Below, one piece after another: positions 27,781 through 27,872 of a stretch of 27,872 nucleotides of DNA (positions are counted from its first letter, which is position 1; the number at the start of each line of letters is the position of its first letter). The DNA is from Clostridia bacterium (GTDB lineage Bacteria > Bacillota > Clostridia > Oscillospirales > Ruminococcaceae): assembly GCA_026001145.1 (NCBI GenBank), contig BNZN01000008.1, positions 1 through 27,872 of the forward strand, written 5' to 3'. The notes beneath the pieces were generated by a model. It did no database searches, was not told the DNA's origin, and saw only the letters and a program-made list of their open reading frames with translations. The translations under genes and the position numbers were made by a program.

Positions 27781-27872
27781 ATTTCAATTTCTCGGTTGAC
27801 TATCATTCCAATTGTTTCTCACGCATTCCGGAATACGAAGGAAGTTTCTGCCTATTCTTCTCTCTTTCTCAA

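Noticed and set aside
27781..27872. Fourth copy of the structured repeat after rpoC, suggested by GCATTCCGGAAT
   Set aside because: Only about 10 bases resemble the tail unit and no hairpin core is present before the window ends.

Overview
The window looks like chromosomal DNA of a low-GC Gram-positive bacterium, most likely Clostridia (Bacillota). Pointers are sepF-divIVA-lspA in one unit, Firmicutes-type RpoB/RpoC proteins, A-rich Shine-Dalgarno leaders with frequent GTG/TTG starts, and canonical TTGACA/TATAAT promoters. The species cannot be named from sequence alone.

Region 1 (1-10.5 kb, mostly minus strand) is housekeeping. The left edge carries the end of a Nif3-family gene that overlaps a tsaD gene cut off after about 34 recognisable residues. 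A cell-division unit follows (sepF, divIVA, lspA), then lepA, then a tight six-gene operon read leftwards from a good promoter: plsX, rnc, ftsY, an XTP/dITP pyrophosphatase gene, rsmA, pyrG. It covers phospholipid acyl supply, RNA processing, protein targeting, nucleotide-pool cleaning, ribosome maturation and CTP synthesis.

Region 2 (10.5-13.4 kb) holds a large secreted, membrane-anchored surface protein with an unusual GC-rich central section, its own promoter and terminator.

Region 3 (13.5-14.64 kb) is the most interesting part. It is a tandem array of compact modules with a period of about 285 bp. Each full module has a promoter and a ~100-nt RNA ending in a terminator on the plus strand. 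Converging on it from the minus strand is a 23-25-codon hydrophobic peptide gene with its ribosome site buried in a hairpin. I interpret this as a type I toxin-antitoxin array resembling Fst/par and Ibs/Sib in logic. Three modules are complete. One has kept only its RNA. One has lost its RNA, and its peptide gene has lost both its ATG and its 3' end.

Region 4 (14.6-20.3 kb, plus strand) has a divergent GyrB/ParE-like topoisomerase subunit, an extended dihydropteroate synthase with altered loops, HPPK (folK), and a frameshifted gene for a secreted protein. Region 5 (20.4-27.8 kb) is rpoB-rpoC with its own promoter.

Three copies of a structured repeat (4.28-4.67, 10.54-10.84 and 18.00-18.16 kb) sit in intergenic gaps. 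They carry two hairpins whose arms change in a compensatory way between copies. No rRNA, tRNA, CRISPR array or transposase was seen.
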